A stretch of DNA of 64,000 bases from Thelonectria olida (taxonomy: Eukaryota; Ascomycota; Sordariomycetes; Hypocreales; Nectriaceae): positions 248,001-312,000 of the forward strand of contig JAGPYM010000033.1 in assembly GCA_020736575.1 (NCBI GenBank). Reading direction: 5' to 3'. Within the stretch, counting starts at the first letter, position 1; each line of letters begins with the position of its first letter. The notes beneath the pieces were generated by a model that was not told where the DNA came from, searched no databases, and saw nothing but the letters and a program-made list of their open reading frames with translations. This document shows positions 35,961 through 47,269 of the stretch, piece by piece. The translations under genes were made by a program, and so were the position numbers.

Positions 35961-36366
35961 ATCCATCAGGCAATGGCTAGACGATGAGGAGCACGAAGAA
36001 GCCATATTAAGAGAATCGAGGTAACAGCCTGGTTCTCATGAGATTTTAACCGTATCTAAGTCACATATAAATCATGGCAGGCGGCAGCAAGAGTTCACAG
36101 CAAGAATGTAATATTGTCTCTTGCACACATGTCAGCCCGAGAGTGTGGTGATCAACAGGGCCACACTCTATTTGACACACATGTGGCGTTACACTACTGA
36201 AACCAAGGGGCCGACGTGATAATATATTTGTGCGTGGTACATCTCTTTCATGACGACTGACTCAGCCCGCGCGCGGGTGAGAATCTGTGTTCCCTATATC
36301 TCCCAACTTTTCCCCCTATCTTTCTTCTGCAGTTCTGTGGCATCATGCCTTGGTGTTTCTGAACCC

Positions 36367-37396
36367 ATGGCTTCTCAAAATAACCCCCGTGGCGACGAGG
36401 CTGTGAGGATCTCGATTGCTCTGAGTGTCGTTGGAGATCTCTTCGTCCTAATGCGCCTATACGCTCGATTTTTCATGGTCACGAAGCCAGGTTTCGAGGA
36501 CTTGTGCCTTGCGGTTGCGATGGGGTTTGCAACAGCCTTTACAGTCCTCATGAAGGTCCAAGCTGACAATGGGCTGGGCATGCACCAGTGGGATATGACC
36601 GAGGGAGACCCCCTTCAACCGCTAAAGGCAAGATACATCGTACATCCACGTGTTGGAGTGTTCTGACATTTGATAGCCCTTCCTATTCAGCGTTCTTTGC
36701 TACTATTTCGCCCTCGCTTTTGTCAAGGCCACGTTTCTGTTCCAGTATCATCGAATTTTCGCCGTCGCCGAGCCTCGAATGCGCGGCATAATATACCTTG
36801 TCGGAGCTTTCGTCTTTCTATACAGCCTCATGACAGTACTTGTGACTGTCTTCCTGTGTGTGCCAGTCGAGAAATTTTGGCGGCCCGGCGTGCCCGGCGT
36901 CTGCCTGAATAGAATGGCAGTCTGGTGCACCAGCGCAGCCCTCAACATTGCCACAGATTTTGTCATAATCCTCCTTCCCATGCCCACTTTAAAGCAACTA
37001 CGCTTGCCGAAATACCAAAAGCGTGCCATCATCCTCGTTTTCGCTGTCGGTGGCCTCACATGCGCCGTCAGCATCGCACGGTTGCAGAGCCTAGTCAAGG
37101 TCGCAGGCAGCAACGATATTACGTACGAAAATGCCGGTACAGCCACATGGAGCGCCGGCGAACTGAACATGGCCCTCATTTGTGCGAGTATGCCGGGTCT
37201 GCGTCCCGTGTTAGCCCAGCTCAGGCACGGCCTGCTCGGTGTCTCAACTCATTCGAACACGGGCGATGATCATAGCCAACCATCTCGAGCAAGAGGTTGG
37301 CCACTTAGTCCCGTGGACCATTTCGTCGATGAAAGCCTGCGTCAACAGTCCAATACGATGAGCGACGATGAACTTCCACTACAGAGCAGGTGCTAG
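36367..37396 (+). CDS. Fungal rhodopsin-domain integral membrane protein (Pth11-like, no CFEM)
   Basis: Two exons (36367-36627, 36677-37396) give 326 residues. The start MASQNNPRGDEAVRIS leads straight into the first membrane helix. The family pattern follows: LMRLYARFFMV, LCYYFALAFVKATFLFQYHR, MRGIIYLVGAFVFLYSL, the loop CVPVEKFWRPGVPGVCLNR, then ALNIATDFVIILLPMP and RAIILVFAVGGLTCAVSIARL. The join depends on a GC-AG intron (AAG|GCAAGA...TTTGATAG, 49 nt, TTCTGAC branch). This is the only choice that keeps phase and restores the family sequence. Members are predicted 7-TM proteins, some of them receptors in host or surface sensing. This one lacks an N-terminal CFEM domain and has a polar tail. 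Confidence 0.8.
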
Positions 37397-38615
37397 GCGC
37401 GCTAGGTTGGCCGAGAACTTGGCCAAAATGGAGAATGGACAGATCATGGTCCTCACGGATATCTCACAAGAGGAAAGCAGCCGGTGCTAAGTGTAACACT
37501 ATAAGGATAATTTTCTCAAAATAGCTTTTAATAACTAGGAATATAATCTGAGGTAAGCAGCGGCGCCAATGCCCTGATCTGGGACGGGCATGGATTTATC
37601 ACAGCGGGCCAGGGTGATTGGAACACCGTTCTAGCGAAAATCGAATACCCGGCACAGCTCAATACCGCCCCGTTCGGCCTCCATCCGGACCGTCCCATAC
37701 ATGAGGCCGCGTTAAGAAGAGACGGTGATGTGCATCATGCTGACTCCTGCGATGGCTGGCATATCTCTCCTTTAAAGCAACTGTCCGGCCAGCCGTCTGC
37801 CCAGTGTGTGCCGAGGAGCATTTTATCTGATGGGGCAACTTGCGTGTGGCATCCAAGTCCGCGATAGGACCACTAGATGAAGTGGTGAGCTCTGTCTCAT
37901 GTTACGACAAAATGAGTGCTTGGCGTTGGGGCTGCATGTAAGCCAAGGCCAAGAACCTCATCCAGAGCGTCATCGATACTGCCACGTCCACATATAATCA
38001 TAAGAGCAGACGGAAACTATTCCCACTTCAAGCTTAGCTATTATAAATAGAACTGTCTGGGACGATGAGGATTGCAGCGGCGAGACGCAAGCGAGCCCTC
38101 AGGCTGGGAATCACTAGCGAACAACATAGGGAAATTATGTTTTTTTTAGCAACGGCGGGTTTCTAACACTTTACCCTAGGCCAACAAGGACGAGATCATA
38201 TTTCAGACCGTGAGCATTGGCAACTTACATCATAGATTGAAGGTGTCTCCAAGAGACACTGAATATTTGCTGCCGTGGCGCGTCGATCGATAATTTTAGA
38301 AATATTAATGCAGAGTAATGGCCTTGGTCCGACTAAGACTGCACCGTTTTTTCGTTATAATCCGCGAATTAGACAAAGACCTGGCCCCAATCCTCATTTT
38401 CGCAACTCTTTTAATACTTCATTCTTTATAAAGGCATTCCCCAAACTGTTTCCTTTCGGCATTAGTGGTCCTCGATTGATCGAAGAGGCCATCTTAGACA
38501 TTGGGCAAAGTGCATGATCCCCATCTTATTTGCCTCAAACGTCGCACCGCTCCTTCACTCCCAGTCCAATGCGTCCTTAATAATTGATTCGACTTCCTTG
38601 CAGTTGCTATAAAGT
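37397..38615. other. Intergenic, no gene seen
   Basis: Normal base composition. Short open frames on both strands show no recognisable similarity. Confidence 0.45.
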
Positions 38616-39640
38616 TTAAATACTTACATTTTAATTAATATTTCTACCTTTGAATATAATCTGTATTTTAAATAAAATAAGTTATTAAATATAATTTATA
38701 ATATATTAAAATACTTAAATATAATATTTATATAATATTAATAGTATTAATTTTCTTTTAAAAAGAATTATTATTAATATTTAATTTATTTTATATATTA
38801 AGCTCTTAACTTAAAAGCGTCCCTTATATAACTTTATTTTTAATTTTATATTATATTTAAATATTACCATTTAAATTAATACATTTACTCTTTTATAATT
38901 ATAAGTTTTTTAACTTTTAAATTTACTATTTTAAGCTAATATTTTACTTATAATAATTATTTTATTAAATATTTAAAAAATAAAAGTTTATTTTAAAAAG
39001 TTAATTATAAAACTAATTAATTTTAACTTTTTAATAAAGTTTTTATATATTTAAATTTAAAAAAATAAAAGAAAATAATAGTAAAAAAAATATAAAAATA
39101 ATAATAATTAGTACTATTAATTTTAATTATTAAAAGTAATATTTTTTATTAATAAATAATATTAATAATATTTAAATAAAATACATAAATTTATATTTTA
39201 TTATTTAACTTTTTTTTTCTTTTTATATATTAGCTTTTTACTTTTTATTACTATTAGTTTTTATTTTTAAACTTATATTATAATAGTTTTTTATATATTT
39301 TTTAAAATGTTAAAAATAAAACTTATTTATAAAAAAGTTTATAATACTAATAATAAGTTATTAATAAAATATATAATAATAAAAATAGTAAATTTTTATT
39401 AAAAGTTTATAAAAATTATATAATTTAAATTTCTTATTAAATTTAAGTATATAAACTTAAAAAAAGAGTTAAACCTTATAAAAAAAAAATACAACTTTTT
39501 TATAATTTTTATTAAATTTTAATTTTAATTATATAATTTATTAATTGTTTATTATTTAAATTTCTTTTTTAATTTAATTCTTATTTATAATTATAACTAA
39601 TTGTAAATAAGAGCTAATTTTCCTTTAGGTTTCTACTACC
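38616..39640. other. AT-rich RIP-type block with dispersed repeat B
   Basis: CG-free, stop-rich sequence. Its right part belongs to a repeat also present at 59696-60053. Confidence 0.75.
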
Positions 39641-39690
39641 TAATCTTTTGCCCATTCTCCTTCTGCAGTTACTTTTATTAGGGGTTGGGT
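39354..39690 (+). repeat. Dispersed repeat B, copy 1
   Basis: Shares segment order with 59696-60053: AATAAGTTATTAATA at the start, TTTTTATTAAAAG, CTTCTTATTAAAT-like, TAATTGTAAATAAGAGCTAA, and a C-rich end near CTACTACCTAATCTTTT. Differences are mostly transitions. Confidence 0.7.
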
Positions 39691-41645
39691 TGTATTCTTA
39701 CTCCCACTATTAAAATAATATCCCCTACTTGAAACGTCCAGCTGGCCCTCCATAATGGTAATAACATCTAAAGCGGGGTTCTCAACACCAGACATCCGCC
39801 AAAGGCCTGAATCTCCGCCAAGCGGCTATCAGGTATTTCAAAAGTTATATCGAAGACAAATAATAGGATTTCGAGAGATCTGTCTGTTCCGATCTCGTAA
39901 TATCGTAATTCAAGAGCTCGGGGGGGACTTCGAATACCCCGATACGCACGTGGAAAGTCGCATGGCGTGGGAAACGAGGAACGTCCGGATCGTCGTGATC
40001 CACACGATCTCGGAACATACAACTCCGCATGTAAACACCTTAAAATTTTCCTAGACTAGATTCCACGCCCCTTAGCTTCTAATAGCACTTGGTTACATAA
40101 ATTACATTGATCATTACCAAATGTGGCTTCCAACCTATACCGGTATTACTCAGGCAACGCCCTAATCATACTGCCAACATGTGAGAAACCCTCGACCCCC
40201 AGTTTCCATAGAAGTGTGGCGAATTGGATTAACATCCGGGAACGATCGGCGGGCAGCTAAGTAAACTTAAACCCCTTGACTGCAAACAACCGGCGGATAG
40301 AAAAAGTGTCCGGTTATTGCTTGGATTCGCGCTGGCTCCTGGGAAAACCGGACTTTTTTTGTCCGACCCCACAAAGTTGGGACTAAATCAATTATCAATT
40401 TCATGCCAACACCCTGGCCATTTTGCTACTCGGGATCTCTGGGGGGAGGGCGTGACTTGTTACGTTGATGATAAAAAGAATACTAATCCGGCAAGAACTG
40501 GAAGCGCGATGGTAATATGCAATAGTCGTTGTATGGTTGACAGGAAAAGTAGCATCGTCCTTGATCTTCCTTGCATGAACATAGGTGAGCAGCTAGATTC
40601 ACCAAGTTGCTTCTGAGGGAGGACAACGATACCATCTCACTTGGACTCGGTATGATGGGGAAGGTACAAAGTCATGGCGCAAACGCTATCGCAGCAATTG
40701 AGTCGTGATCGGATGGGAGTCGTCAAACGGATGCCCCCTTGATAACGACATGCCGTCAACGTGAAGACGTTGGGCAACCTGTGATGACGAGACGTCTCGT
40801 GCATCCTTGATTCGTGGTGTCTGTAGTCCGTACCGGTCCCGCAAACGCGAGATGAGGACAGCGGTGACAGATCGACAGCTACCAGCCAAGTGGTGGTGGA
40901 ATGGCTGATGCATGCCCTTTTATTGCTACTACTAAGATAACTAACGGAGCATTGTGGGTGGGATGGTCAGTGTGGAAGGGCCATCGGAAATCGAAAAGGC
41001 CCAGCTTGACCACTGTCGCAGAGCCAGGGAGTCAGTATGTACTTAGAGGTAGCTAGTTTGAACAAGTATTCTCCCAACTCAATGTCTCTTCAACGCAATG
41101 GAAGCTCGCGACCCACAACAATCAACCGTTTCATCTCCACAGCAAGAAGTGAAGAAGTCTGGGGGAGGGGCTGTGAACAGACCCGTTCTGGAGTGTGGAG
41201 GAGATGGGCCACCCTGTAATGACTGGCTTGAATGGGGCGCCACGAGACGACAAGTAAATCGCCGGTGTGATAGGGGCTTCCAACGTTTGAGGAAGTGTAA
41301 TAGGAGTGTTTGCGGTAGAATGAGTAGGCCCTGGGCGCGACCCGTTCATTGCCAGGCTCTTGGAGCACCTTGATGTGGGTGGGACTGTCGGCTGGAGAAG
41401 GCCCAATGACGTGCGTGTGGGGACATGGTGAAGGAGGACAAAGGTTCCTCTCCCCATGATATGATCCGCTGCGGCCCGCCAGCTTTGCTTTAAGTGAAGG
41501 TCTAGTCGGGGGGCACATGAACCTGCCGTTGAGGGACAAGGTGGTTGAGCTGATACGCCACTTACATCCTCGAAACTATGTTGGCCTCATAAGAGTGAAC
41601 CCATCTACCCACTGCTGCCGGGTTTGCCATCTGTATTTTGGCTAA
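39691..41645. other. Intergenic, no gene seen
   Basis: Several open frames overlap on opposite strands with no recognisable motif or consistent splice sites. Confidence 0.4.
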
Positions 41646-42695
41646 GAGTTGCGCCATAGGGTTGGAGGCTCAAAGAACCAGGTGGCCGGCTGGACTGTAT
41701 ACACGACCGTCCTATGGACCATTAAGGCGGCGCTTTGCGCATTCTACTTCCGTCTGACGGTAAGTATTGCCAGGTGAGTCTTGTGCTGCTTGATTTACCT
41801 AAGATCTGACTCCTGTGGCAGCACGGATTGCCCTCGTACAAAATAAGACTCTATATCGGCGCAGGCTTGATTGCTTCGACATACATTGCCGTCATCTGCT
41901 GCATTCTCTTTAGCTGTCGACCATTTCACAAGATGTGGCAGATTAACCCAGATCCTGGCAGTGAGTGCATCGTCCTTGTCTCCATTCCCAGGAGCCTGAC
42001 TTGTTTTCTCTTAGATCTCTGTCAGCCTGCGTCGTCAAAGCTCTATATTTTCATTGTCGTCTGTCTCAACGTGATTACCGATGCCTACCTTCTCCTAATA
42101 CCTATTCCATTGCTCTGGGGTGCTCAGATCCCCAAAATCAAGAAAATCGGTCTCGTCTTTCTCTTCTCTGGTGGTATATTCGTTATGGTTGCTGGTCTGC
42201 TCCGATGCGTCCTTATCCTCGAGGTTCGTCACCAATTCTTGTCGAGCACCCATCGCCCGCAGTCAGTTTACTTCATTTCTTAGTCCGTTAACACTTTGAC
42301 ATTAGAACTCTGTAATGGGACCGACCCAAGGGGCTTCCTGGGCTGTCCGAGAATCCTTCGTCGCCGTCGCCACCTCCAGCTTGCCTATGACTTGGGGATG
42401 GGTGCGGCAGAAGCTGCGGCCATACCTCGGCTCCTTGCTGTCATCCAAAGACAAACACCAGAGCCGCCCGGCGCCCGGCAGCATCATGCTCGGCGACCAA
42501 AGCGACCGGACAACATGGCGCAGCCAGCAGCTCAACTCGATCAAATCTGTCATCCGGAATGAGCCAACGGGTAGGGACCGCGACATATATGTTCACGCCG
42601 GCGAGGCGAGCTCAGATAATATTCTCCCGGTACAGCACGGCGCAATCAGAAAGAAAATCGAGTTTAGCGTGTCGACATCCCAGGGCCAAAAATGA
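41646..42695 (+). pseudogene. Rhodopsin-domain membrane protein, 5' truncated
   Basis: Exons at about 41646-41759, 41822-41960, 42015-42223 and 42306-42695 join in phase through ordinary introns. They encode VGGSKNQVAGWTVYTTVLWT, then FSCRPFHKMWQINPDPGNL, then LLIPIPLLWGAQIPKIKKIG, ending in a long polar tail (SIMLGDQSDRTTWRSQQLN). This is the fungal rhodopsin-type domain from roughly its third helix onward. The first two helices, normally about 100 residues, cannot be found upstream, and a TAA at 41643-41645 closes the frame. It is either a truncated gene or one whose first exon has decayed. It is a different subfamily from the copy at 36.4 kb. Confidence 0.65.
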
Positions 42696-42761
42696 TGACC
42701 AAATAAGCACCCTCGACGAGAATGCATTCCTCCCGCATGGCTACTGGAGTCTACGGAACAA

Positions 42762-43680
42762 TCAAGACAATTTTCTCATTCTTTCGTTTATCTTCCTCGT
42801 CGATCGCTTTGGTAGACGTCCCTTGTTCCTGTTGGCTTCAGTACATGCGATTGCACTCGATGGGGTCCATGTGATTAGAAAAATTGCGAAAAATAAAAGG
42901 GCACATTTAGTGTACTGCCACGACGCCCTGTTGATGTCGTGGTTGACACGCCGCGATGGGCAAGGTACGTCCGGATGCGGCGTCGAGCTGCTTGTGTATG
43001 TCGTCGCCTGCGTTGTTTGCGCCCCTTCGATAGGGAGCCTTATAGCGTTGCCAGCCGCCTGCACGGATGCTTGGTGACCCATGGATTGAAGCTGGAATGC
43101 ATCCGGCTCGCCCACAGCCTCGGACGTGACAGTGACCTCGGTCGTCTTCATATTGTTGACGGTGTCTGGGCGCGCGGATGGCATGGCTACGAGACTTGAT
43201 CCCTGGGCTTTACGAAGTCGCTGGCATGTTGTATAAATGGTGGCGCCGGATCGGATATAGATTGCAAGAGTGATTGCGATGATGCCCCTGTCCACGGGTT
43301 AGCCACGCGGGACATTCATGCTATAAAGGCATTGGCCTTACCAAATGGGCCCATAGAATGTCGCAATGCGCAGAATGTCCCATTTAGGAGTGATCCAGCG
43401 CCACAGGATGTATCACGTACGTATGGAGCAGAAATGCCTGCATCTGACAGCCGGCTCCGTTCGGCGAGTCAACAAACGACCCTGCCATAATGAAGCAGAT
43501 GCTTGCCATCATGTTGCCAAAGGAAGCATAAAAGACCAATCTGTTGATAGGCTTGTGGAACGCCTTGCAAAAGCAAAACGTGCTGATAATTAATAGGCAT
43601 CCTACCAAAGACAACGCTGAGCAAACTTGCTTAATGACGCTAATTAGCATCACCTGATCCGAGGTGAGCCCTTTCGCCAT
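42762..43680 (-). pseudogene. cAMP-receptor-like GPCR relic with internal deletion
   Basis: The minus-strand start at 43680 gives MAKGLTSDQVMLISVIKQV and helices 1-3 of a Dictyostelium-cAR/GPR1-like receptor (LVGCLLIISTFCFCKAFHK, INRLVFYASFGNMMASICF, CQMQAFLLH). Sequence then jumps directly to WRWITPKWDILRIATFYGPI, so about 70 residues covering helix 4 and its loops are missing. After a small intron with a GTAAGG donor near 43345 come IIAITLAIYIRSGATIY, a long hydrophilic loop, and WQYTKCALLFFAIFLITWTPSSA. There a one-base shift removes the expected NRxY continuation. The receptor cannot fold as a 7-TM protein. Intact relatives couple extracellular signals to G proteins. Confidence 0.7.
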
Positions 43681-44765
43681 GTTTGTCGATATTCTATCGA
43701 GAAGCTCATGCAGTCATCGAATAAAGCTCCAAGACACTTGGCTTATCTAGAAACGACAGTCGACGACAGTTTGACTCCCCAAGAGCTTGCAATCTGCGGT
43801 GAATGAGGGCATCGTGCAAGCATTATATATACCTCCTTGTCTCCTAGTGGGATCTGCCAACTATTTGACATGCACTAGACGAACCCTTGATCGACATGAG
43901 GCGGGGCGTTGAAGAAGAAGATCAGTAAGGCATCGGCCCCAGCGAGCATGCCCTCATTGCGGCAAGTTCACATCTAAAAATACGGCAGTTCAAGGCACTG
44001 GCGACACGTTGGTAACGGCAGGTGTTTCACGATATGGGACGGGGCGCCTGGACGCTCTTCATCAGGGGTCCGCTGATGACGTGGCTCAGAAGAGGCCTAC
44101 TCTGCGACGATCCTCGGCACTCCCGTGTGTCAGATAGCCCATGAAAACTAGTGACGACCCTAAGTCTGTTGATCTTATCCATGGGTGTTAGTTCGTTGGG
44201 CATCTGTTCCACATTAACACTGGTTCTCGGCATTGTTTACAGAACTGGTTCGCTGTCACGGCAAATGCCCTTAGCATGGCTTAATCTTATCCTGTCGGGC
44301 CTCACGAGAGGCACTTGCTCCCGACAGGGACAGAGAGGGCAATTGATCTGCCGTAGAAAGGGTTCGAGGTAAGACGCTATCGCAAGACAGATGGTGGAAG
44401 CTTTTATCACACAGGACGAGAGAAGCAGACAAGACATATTGGACAAGGGGGGTTGAATCACAATGCAGGAAAGATAAATCGGTCCTGGTTTGCGCAAAAC
44501 AGCCTTGACGAACGCTTGAAGTAGACGATTTCAATTTCCTGAATCTGGCTTCAAAATCCGAGGCTATATAGGATATAGATTACGATTGGGTGTTAAGAGA
44601 TAGGTGAAGTGGCGGTCAACTAATGTGGCTTGCAGTAGGGCTAAAGTGAGCCTCTGCTGAATCACGCGAAGGGGTGGTTGCTTCAAACATAATGTCTTCC
44701 CATGTCTTACCCTATATTGTCTAACTAGAGAAGCGATCACGGATTGCAAGGCAGGGAAGGAAGCC
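43681..44765. other. Intergenic, no gene seen
   Basis: No recognisable coding sequence on either strand. Confidence 0.4.
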
Positions 44766-44848
44766 CACCACACTGTATCTGTAGTTCTCCAGCGTTGGAG
44801 CACCAGTGATCATCCCCCTAACAAAAGAGGCGAGAACCAGTCATCCTC
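44766..44848 (-). pseudogene. 3'-end relic of a second protein-arginine deiminase gene
   Basis: About 80 bp match the 3' end of the deiminase gene at 45341-45421 at roughly 70-75 percent, in the same orientation. Shared runs include TTGGAGC and CGAGAACCAGTCATCCT. The translation keeps DEDDWFS in place of the intact copy's YQDDWFS and a scrambled version of the CGSNTWRTTDTEWW end. It marks a decayed tandem paralogue or a partial duplication. Confidence 0.65.
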
Positions 44849-45338
44849 ATCAAAGCCAAACGTGAAAAACCACCTGTCATATTATGGGGCCCAAGGCGTG
44901 GTGCAACTGTGAAGCTGGATCGCAGGAAATTGATGGTGTTGGGTGATGGCCGACGAATAGACGGATGCAATGGTGATGAATGATAGAATGGTAGAGACAT
45001 CGGCTAACTGAAGTCCTGTAGGAAGATAGTAACGGTAAGGACGGAATGGAAGAGTAAATAGAGTGATGCGACTTGGGAGAATGTAAACGAAGAGCTAAGT
45101 GGAGAGGGAAGACGGAGGAAAAAATGGTACGGAGTAGAGAGGAAGAGAATTGAAGCCGTGGTGATTTGGAAAAGATGGACCAGTGGAGAGAAGCCATCGC
45201 ACACGCCCGCAGCGTCCAATTCCCCAGTCCCTGCTGTAGATCACACGAAGGAGGGCATCCACAAACGGGATCGTCATTCACTTGGCGCCTGTGGTACCCG
45301 CCTCCAGGGAAGCCTCCGAAAGAAGTATCGTTCCAGAA

Positions 45339-47269
45339 TCACCACCACTCTGTGTCTGTGGTTCTCCAAGTGTTGGAGCCGCAGTGAACTTCCCCCGCAC
45401 CCAAATGATGCGAGAACCAGTCATCCTGGTACGTCACATTGAAGCCAGCTTCTGCATACACCTCCGTCACGGCCTTCATGATGATATCCTCGCCATCAAT
45501 GACAGGACCCCAGGGGTTGGGAGCAAGGACTAGCGAACCGGTCAAGACGACGCCGTTGATTGTACCAGGGTAGAAAGCTACGACTTCGTCGTCAGGGTTG
45601 ACTTGTCGTCGCTGGTTCTTCGGCTGGGCGGCCTCGAGGATGGACTTGGCCTTGGAAGCAGGTCCTCCAGCGAGACGCTTCTTTTGGCTGTGGGACGAAG
45701 TAGAGAGGACGTTTAGTCTGGGCGAGTCGGTTGAGTTGCTGGCGCATGTCCAGCCCTTGCGGTCGATGTAGTAAAATGTCGCAGGGACGCGGAAGATTTC
45801 ATCGTCAGTGATGCCGGTCTCACGCTTGAGAATCTCGATGTTGCCTTCGATACGCTTGGCGGATTCCTTGTTGATAGTCTCAAAGCCGTCAAACTTGAGA
45901 ACCTCATCGATGGTCTGCTTAGGAAGACACAGGTCTGGGCCATCGGCTGCGAGACGGGGTCGCGAAAGGGCCTTCTTACGCCCGTGGCCGTCAGCAGAAG
46001 CCTTCTTGAGGATCTCAACACCTGCGAGAGGGTCGTCGGCCATCAGGACCCAGCCGCGCTCGTTGTCGGCTGGGAGAAATTGGAGGAACTCGTCGACGTG
46101 GCCGACGGCTAACCAGGCTGTGTCCAGGGCGAGAGGATCTTGGACCTCTTGGGCCTTGAGGAAGTCAAAGATCAAAGGCTTTGTTCCGTTCCTCTGACCC
46201 ATGATGATTCGGCCTGCGGGATAGTTCTTCCCCCGGTGCTCGTGAGGGGGAATAGTCTCCAGGTTACCGGTTGAATCTCTGGTCTCGCCGGAGCCTGGGT
46301 GCTGTACCGCGCCGACCTTGTTGTTTCGGAGCTGGTGGAAGACGTCTCGGCCGGATTGACGGTAGTCTTGGGCTGATCGGACCATGACTCGGAGGACGAT
46401 GGGTCCATCAGGGCCGGGGATACTGGTGTAGCCGGGCTCGAAGAAGTCCTGAGTCCAGATATCCTGATTATCGAATAAGAAGACGGGCTCGCTGATGCCC
46501 GCATCTGCAACGTTATCTTTGAGATCAGCGACGAACCTGCCCTGAGTGCTGTTCAAGTAATCAAAGGTAGTGAAGACTCGCTCGACGAGCTGCACATGGT
46601 GATGCGTCAGAACGGGAGCAACCCTGAAGGCAACCGAATCGCTCGCCTTCTCTGCCCCATCCCGGATGGTGAAATAAATCTTGGCCTTTCCGTCCCAGCC
46701 GTTGGGTCGGCGAACATCCCGGGCGTCGATGCCCAACTCAAGACCATCCTTGAGCTCTTCAGCCGTGAACGTGTGGTTTGCAGCGACGTACGTCCACTCA
46801 GTACCCTCTTTAATAAAGACTCGTACCTTTTCAGCGGCGGTCTTGTCGGTGACGTGAATTGACCCCGTAGCAGAGGCACTCAGTTTCGTGCAAGGAAGAG
46901 TCCTCAGAGGCGCAAGATACCTCGGGTTCCGTTGGATGTTGCCCACAGCGTCGTTGCACTCATTGAGATACTCCTCGGTTCCATCGATGTCTTGGCTTGG
47001 GCCCCATTTCTTAGAGCATCGTTGGCTAGTGTCACCGATGTTGGCGAGGAACAAGGCGCCTCTTTTAGACGTCCATTCCGATTTTCCTTTGATGTCTGTG
47101 TCGCCTTTGATGTCGACCTTGCCGTCTCGGTTGGTGTCCGCTAGGATGGTTGCTTTCAGAGCATAGCAAGAGTTGCACAAGGCTGCGTCTTCATTAGCTT
47201 GGGGATCACATAGATGGTGAGTTACATACCCAAGACGACAACCGCAGCTTTGTTGCTCAAGAGACGCAT
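45339..47269 (-). CDS. Secreted fungal protein-arginine deiminase (PAD)
   Basis: Two exons (47269-47230 and 47182-45339, 47-nt intron) give 627 residues. The small first exon completes a signal peptide, MRLLSNKAAVVVLALCNSCYA. An EF-hand-like loop DTNRDGKVD follows, then the PAD catalytic domain. Residues expected of the guanidine-modifying fold are present: Asp259 in IWTQDFFEPGY, His375 and Asp377 in VGHVDEFLQFLP, and the nucleophile Cys614 in GEVHCGSNT near the C-terminus. The enzyme should convert peptidyl-arginine to citrulline with calcium, here outside the cell. Fungal PADs resemble bacterial forms more than animal ones, which fits horizontal acquisition (recalled family knowledge). The gene is intact. 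A relic of another copy lies 0.5 kb downstream. Confidence 0.9.

Noticed and set aside
41090..41539. 149-residue minus-strand frame
   Set aside because: Composition rich in His, Pro and Arg with no motif. Several other frames are open here too.
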